Assembly (NCBI RefSeq): GCF_012641335.1
Contig: NZ_JABAID010000005.1
Location: 175,034 to 239,033 of the forward strand
DNA: 64,000 nt
Direction: 5' to 3'
DNA from: Novosphingobium sp. ERN07
GTDB lineage: Bacteria; Pseudomonadota; Alphaproteobacteria; Sphingomonadales; Sphingomonadaceae
The notes under the pieces are model-generated. The model was given only the letters and a program-made list of their open reading frames with translations. It ran no database searches and was not told the DNA's origin. Below are positions 63,817-64,000 of the stretch, piece by piece (position 1 is the stretch's first letter; each line of letters starts with the position of its first letter). The position numbers and the translations under genes are program-made.

Positions 63817-64000
63817 GTCGAGTGTGCTGAGCCCTAAAAACCACCAAAATTAAGTCGATCCTGCGTTTCTTAGCGAAGACGGTCGGGACTATGTCGGGAG
63901 GTGGGACAAGTACGAACCCGCTGGCGCGGGAGTGGCGCTTGTTTTGAGGCTTGGCAAGTGATCGGCGGCCTGAGCCTAAGTTGAGGTCTGGGCCAAGTAG
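63817..64000. other. Sequence beyond the tRNA break, probable integrated element or insertion edge
   Basis: 184 bases with no recognised gene. GTCGAG (63817-63822) directly follows the anticodon loop, so CTCG (63806-63809) and CGAG (63819-63822) still form a short dyad. ACCACCA-like bases occur at 63841-63846. I see neither the conserved core of a group I intron nor the start of an integrase gene in what is visible. The element, if any, continues outside the window. Confidence 0.5.

Noticed and set aside
63817..64000. Group I or group II intron starting in the tRNA-Val anticodon loop
   Set aside because: A GTGTG occurs a few bases in, as at group II 5' ends, but I could not find the conserved P/Q/R/S or domain V elements in the visible 184 bases. 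Kept only as an alternative to an integrated element.

Overview
The window is high-GC DNA from an alphaproteobacterium. Gene content and order point to the Sphingomonadales, most like Novosphingobium. The signs are a ctaC-ctaD oxidase pair, the pyrE-pdxJ-acpS-lepB housekeeping run, an hdaA-type gene beside purMN, large TonB-dependent receptors beside catabolic operons, and dispersed hairpin repeats of types I associate with this order. This assignment is inference from gene content; no rRNA is present.

Layout. 1-2091: cytochrome c oxidase subunits I (cut by the window edge) and II. 2413-8817: a plus-strand run (pyrE, pdxJ, acpS, lepB, an AI-2E family permease, a DUF3089 hydrolase, ruvX, two coupled hotdog thioesterases), much of it translationally coupled. 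8936-11964: a minus-strand run (DUF2794, cysE, hdaA-like, an unassigned membrane-anchored protein) diverging from purM and purN. PurN carries an extra MmcQ/YjbR domain. 14147-18769: an MFS transporter, a small conserved protein, a catabolic-type TonB receptor and ndk. 18944-24806: a five-gene acyl-CoA degradation operon (SDR, acyl-CoA dehydrogenase, CaiB/BaiF CoA-transferase, thiolase, second acyl-CoA dehydrogenase). 24915-30652: a tripartite RND efflux system. 30992-31267: an HU protein. 31327-37456: a minus-strand oxidoreductase operon (gluconate dehydrogenase subunit 3-like, GMC oxidoreductase, MFS, HD-domain protein, AMP-forming ligase). 37619: tRNA-Pro followed by a decayed gene.

38171-51726 is a sugar-acid region. 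It holds an alpha-ketoglutarate semialdehyde dehydrogenase, a large TonB receptor, a GudP-type transporter, an unassigned 614-residue lipoprotein, a carboxylesterase, a LysR regulator and KdgD. KdgD and the aldehyde dehydrogenase together convert 5-dehydro-4-deoxyglucarate to 2-oxoglutarate. A flavin amine oxidase and a c-type cytochrome adjoin this region. 51881-63726 holds purA, a small membrane protein, an L,D-transpeptidase-like protein, a winged-helix regulator behind an SOS-box-like site, a bicupin, a SCO-like protein, a gluzincin-TPR protein, two tandem DUF4139-type proteins and a KefB/C-type antiporter.

The window ends in a tRNA-Val(TAC) gene with a plausible promoter and an intact 5' half. 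Its sequence stops matching a tRNA exactly at the end of the anticodon loop, so an integrated element or another interruption probably begins at 63817. The other points most worth attention are the PurN fusion, the GTTC-N7-GTTC box, a 10-bp helically phased repeat present at two distant loci, the uncharacterised lipoprotein in the sugar-acid cluster, and the amine oxidase/cytochrome pair.
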